Assembly (NCBI GenBank): GCA_900771065.1
Contig: CAAGMP010000007.1
Location: 1 to 5,818, forward strand
Reading direction: 5' to 3'
Length of the DNA: 5,818 bases
DNA from: an uncultured Acinetobacter sp.
GTDB taxonomy: Bacteria > Pseudomonadota > Gammaproteobacteria > Pseudomonadales > Moraxellaceae
A program made the translations under genes and the position numbers. Positions 5,278 through 5,818 of the stretch are shown one piece after another. The notes beneath the pieces were generated by a model that was not told where the DNA came from, ran no database searches, and saw nothing but the letters and a program-made list of their open reading frames with translations. Within the stretch, counting starts at the first letter, position 1; each line of letters opens with the position of its first letter.

Positions 5278-5818
5278 ATGTCATTAAATGAGGAAAGACT
5301 TACTCATCTTAAACAGCTAGAAGCTGAGAGTATTCATATTATTCGTGAAGTTGCAGCTGAGTTTGAAAACCCAGTGATGCTATATTCAATTGGTAAAGAT
5401 TCAGCCGTGATGCTGCATTTAGCATTGAAGGCGTTTTATCCTGCGAAATTACCATTCCCATTATTGCATGTCGATACGGGTTGGAAATTTAAAGAGATGA
5501 TTGCCTTTCGTGATAATATGGCAAAAACGCATGGTTTCGATCTGATTGTGCATCAAAACAAAGAAGGTGTTGCAGCAGGAATTAATCCATTTGATCATGG
5601 TAGTTCAAAATATACCGACATCATGAAAACCCAAGGTTTAAAACAAGCTTTAGACCAATACGGTTTTGATGCAGCTTTTGGTGGTGCGCGTCGTGATGAA
5701 GAAAAATCACGTGCTAAAGAACGTGTCTATTCTTTCCGTGACGATAAACACCGCTGGGATCCAAAAAATCAACGTCCTGAATTGTGGAATTTATACAACG
5801 GTAAAGTCAATAAAGGCG
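5278..5818 (+). CDS. cysD: Sulfate adenylyltransferase subunit 2, 5' part
   Basis: The first 180 residues are present; the full protein is about 300, so the gene runs off the right edge. CysD is the catalytic subunit of ATP sulfurylase: with the GTPase CysN it makes adenosine 5'-phosphosulfate from ATP and sulfate, the entry step of cytoplasmic sulfate assimilation. The PP-loop SIGKDSAVM (37-45), LHVDTGWKF (63-71), GINPFDHGS (101-109), GGARRDEEKSRAKER (135-149) and RWDPKNQRPELW (159-170) are near-identical to E. coli CysD. The ATG at 5278 is chosen because RLTHLKQLEAESIHIIREVA then lines up with the E. coli N terminus. The frame stays open back to an ATG at 5227, which would add 17 unconserved residues. 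The ribosome binding site is weak at both. cysN probably follows outside the window. Confidence 0.97.
   Translation, partial: MSLNEERLTHLKQLEAESIHIIREVAAEFENPVMLYSIGKDSAVMLHLALKAFYPAKLPFPLLHVDTGWKFKEMIAFRDNMAKTHGFDLIVHQNKEGVAAGINPFDHGSSKYTDIMKTQGLKQALDQYGFDAAFGGARRDEEKSRAKERVYSFRDDKHRWDPKNQRPELWNLYNGKVNKG

Noticed and set aside
1..5818. CRISPR array, insertion sequence, tRNA, attachment site or phage module
   Set aside because: No regular direct repeats, transposase-like frame, cloverleaf pattern or integrase was seen anywhere on either strand.

Overview
The window looks like ordinary chromosomal DNA from an Acinetobacter species (Moraxellaceae). It is strongly AT-rich. The best taxonomic marker is an outer-membrane protein on the minus strand that closely resembles the Omp33-36 porin family as I remember it from Acinetobacter baumannii. 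The other recognisable genes (apt, a YqiA-like hydrolase, lysS, cysD) are typical gammaproteobacterial housekeeping genes. I see no insertion sequence, phage gene, CRISPR array, tRNA or rRNA.

Layout from left to right. Bases 1-215 are an AT-rich leader with a possible terminator hairpin for a gene left of the window and a possible extended -10 promoter. apt (216-758, +) converges on a small alpha/beta hydrolase (792-1304, -), with a hairpin terminator between them. The hydrolase diverges from lysS (1543-3072, +) across about 240 bases. lysS converges on the porin gene (3176-4081, -) over a strong bidirectional terminator. A 430-base stretch without a confirmed gene follows (4082-4511). It holds the porin promoter and, facing the other way, a promoter-like site, a 12-codon ORF with a good ribosome binding site, and a hairpin followed by eight T. 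Next come an unrecognised 180-residue protein (4512-5054, -), a possible 32-codon ORF just upstream of it (5075-5173, -), and the first 180 codons of cysD (5278 to the window end, +).

The genes do not form one pathway. apt does purine salvage, lysS charges tRNA-Lys, cysD begins the sulfate-activation operon, and the porin is a surface channel. Almost every neighbouring pair is convergent or divergent, so each is probably its own transcription unit. The exceptions are the small ORF and the 180-residue gene, which could be co-transcribed, and cysD, which probably continues into cysN outside the window.

I found no convincing new multi-gene system. The places most worth a second look are the possible small RNA or leader-peptide unit divergent from the porin (about 4165-4402), the unknown 180-residue protein with its upstream small ORF, and the palindromes around the cysD start.
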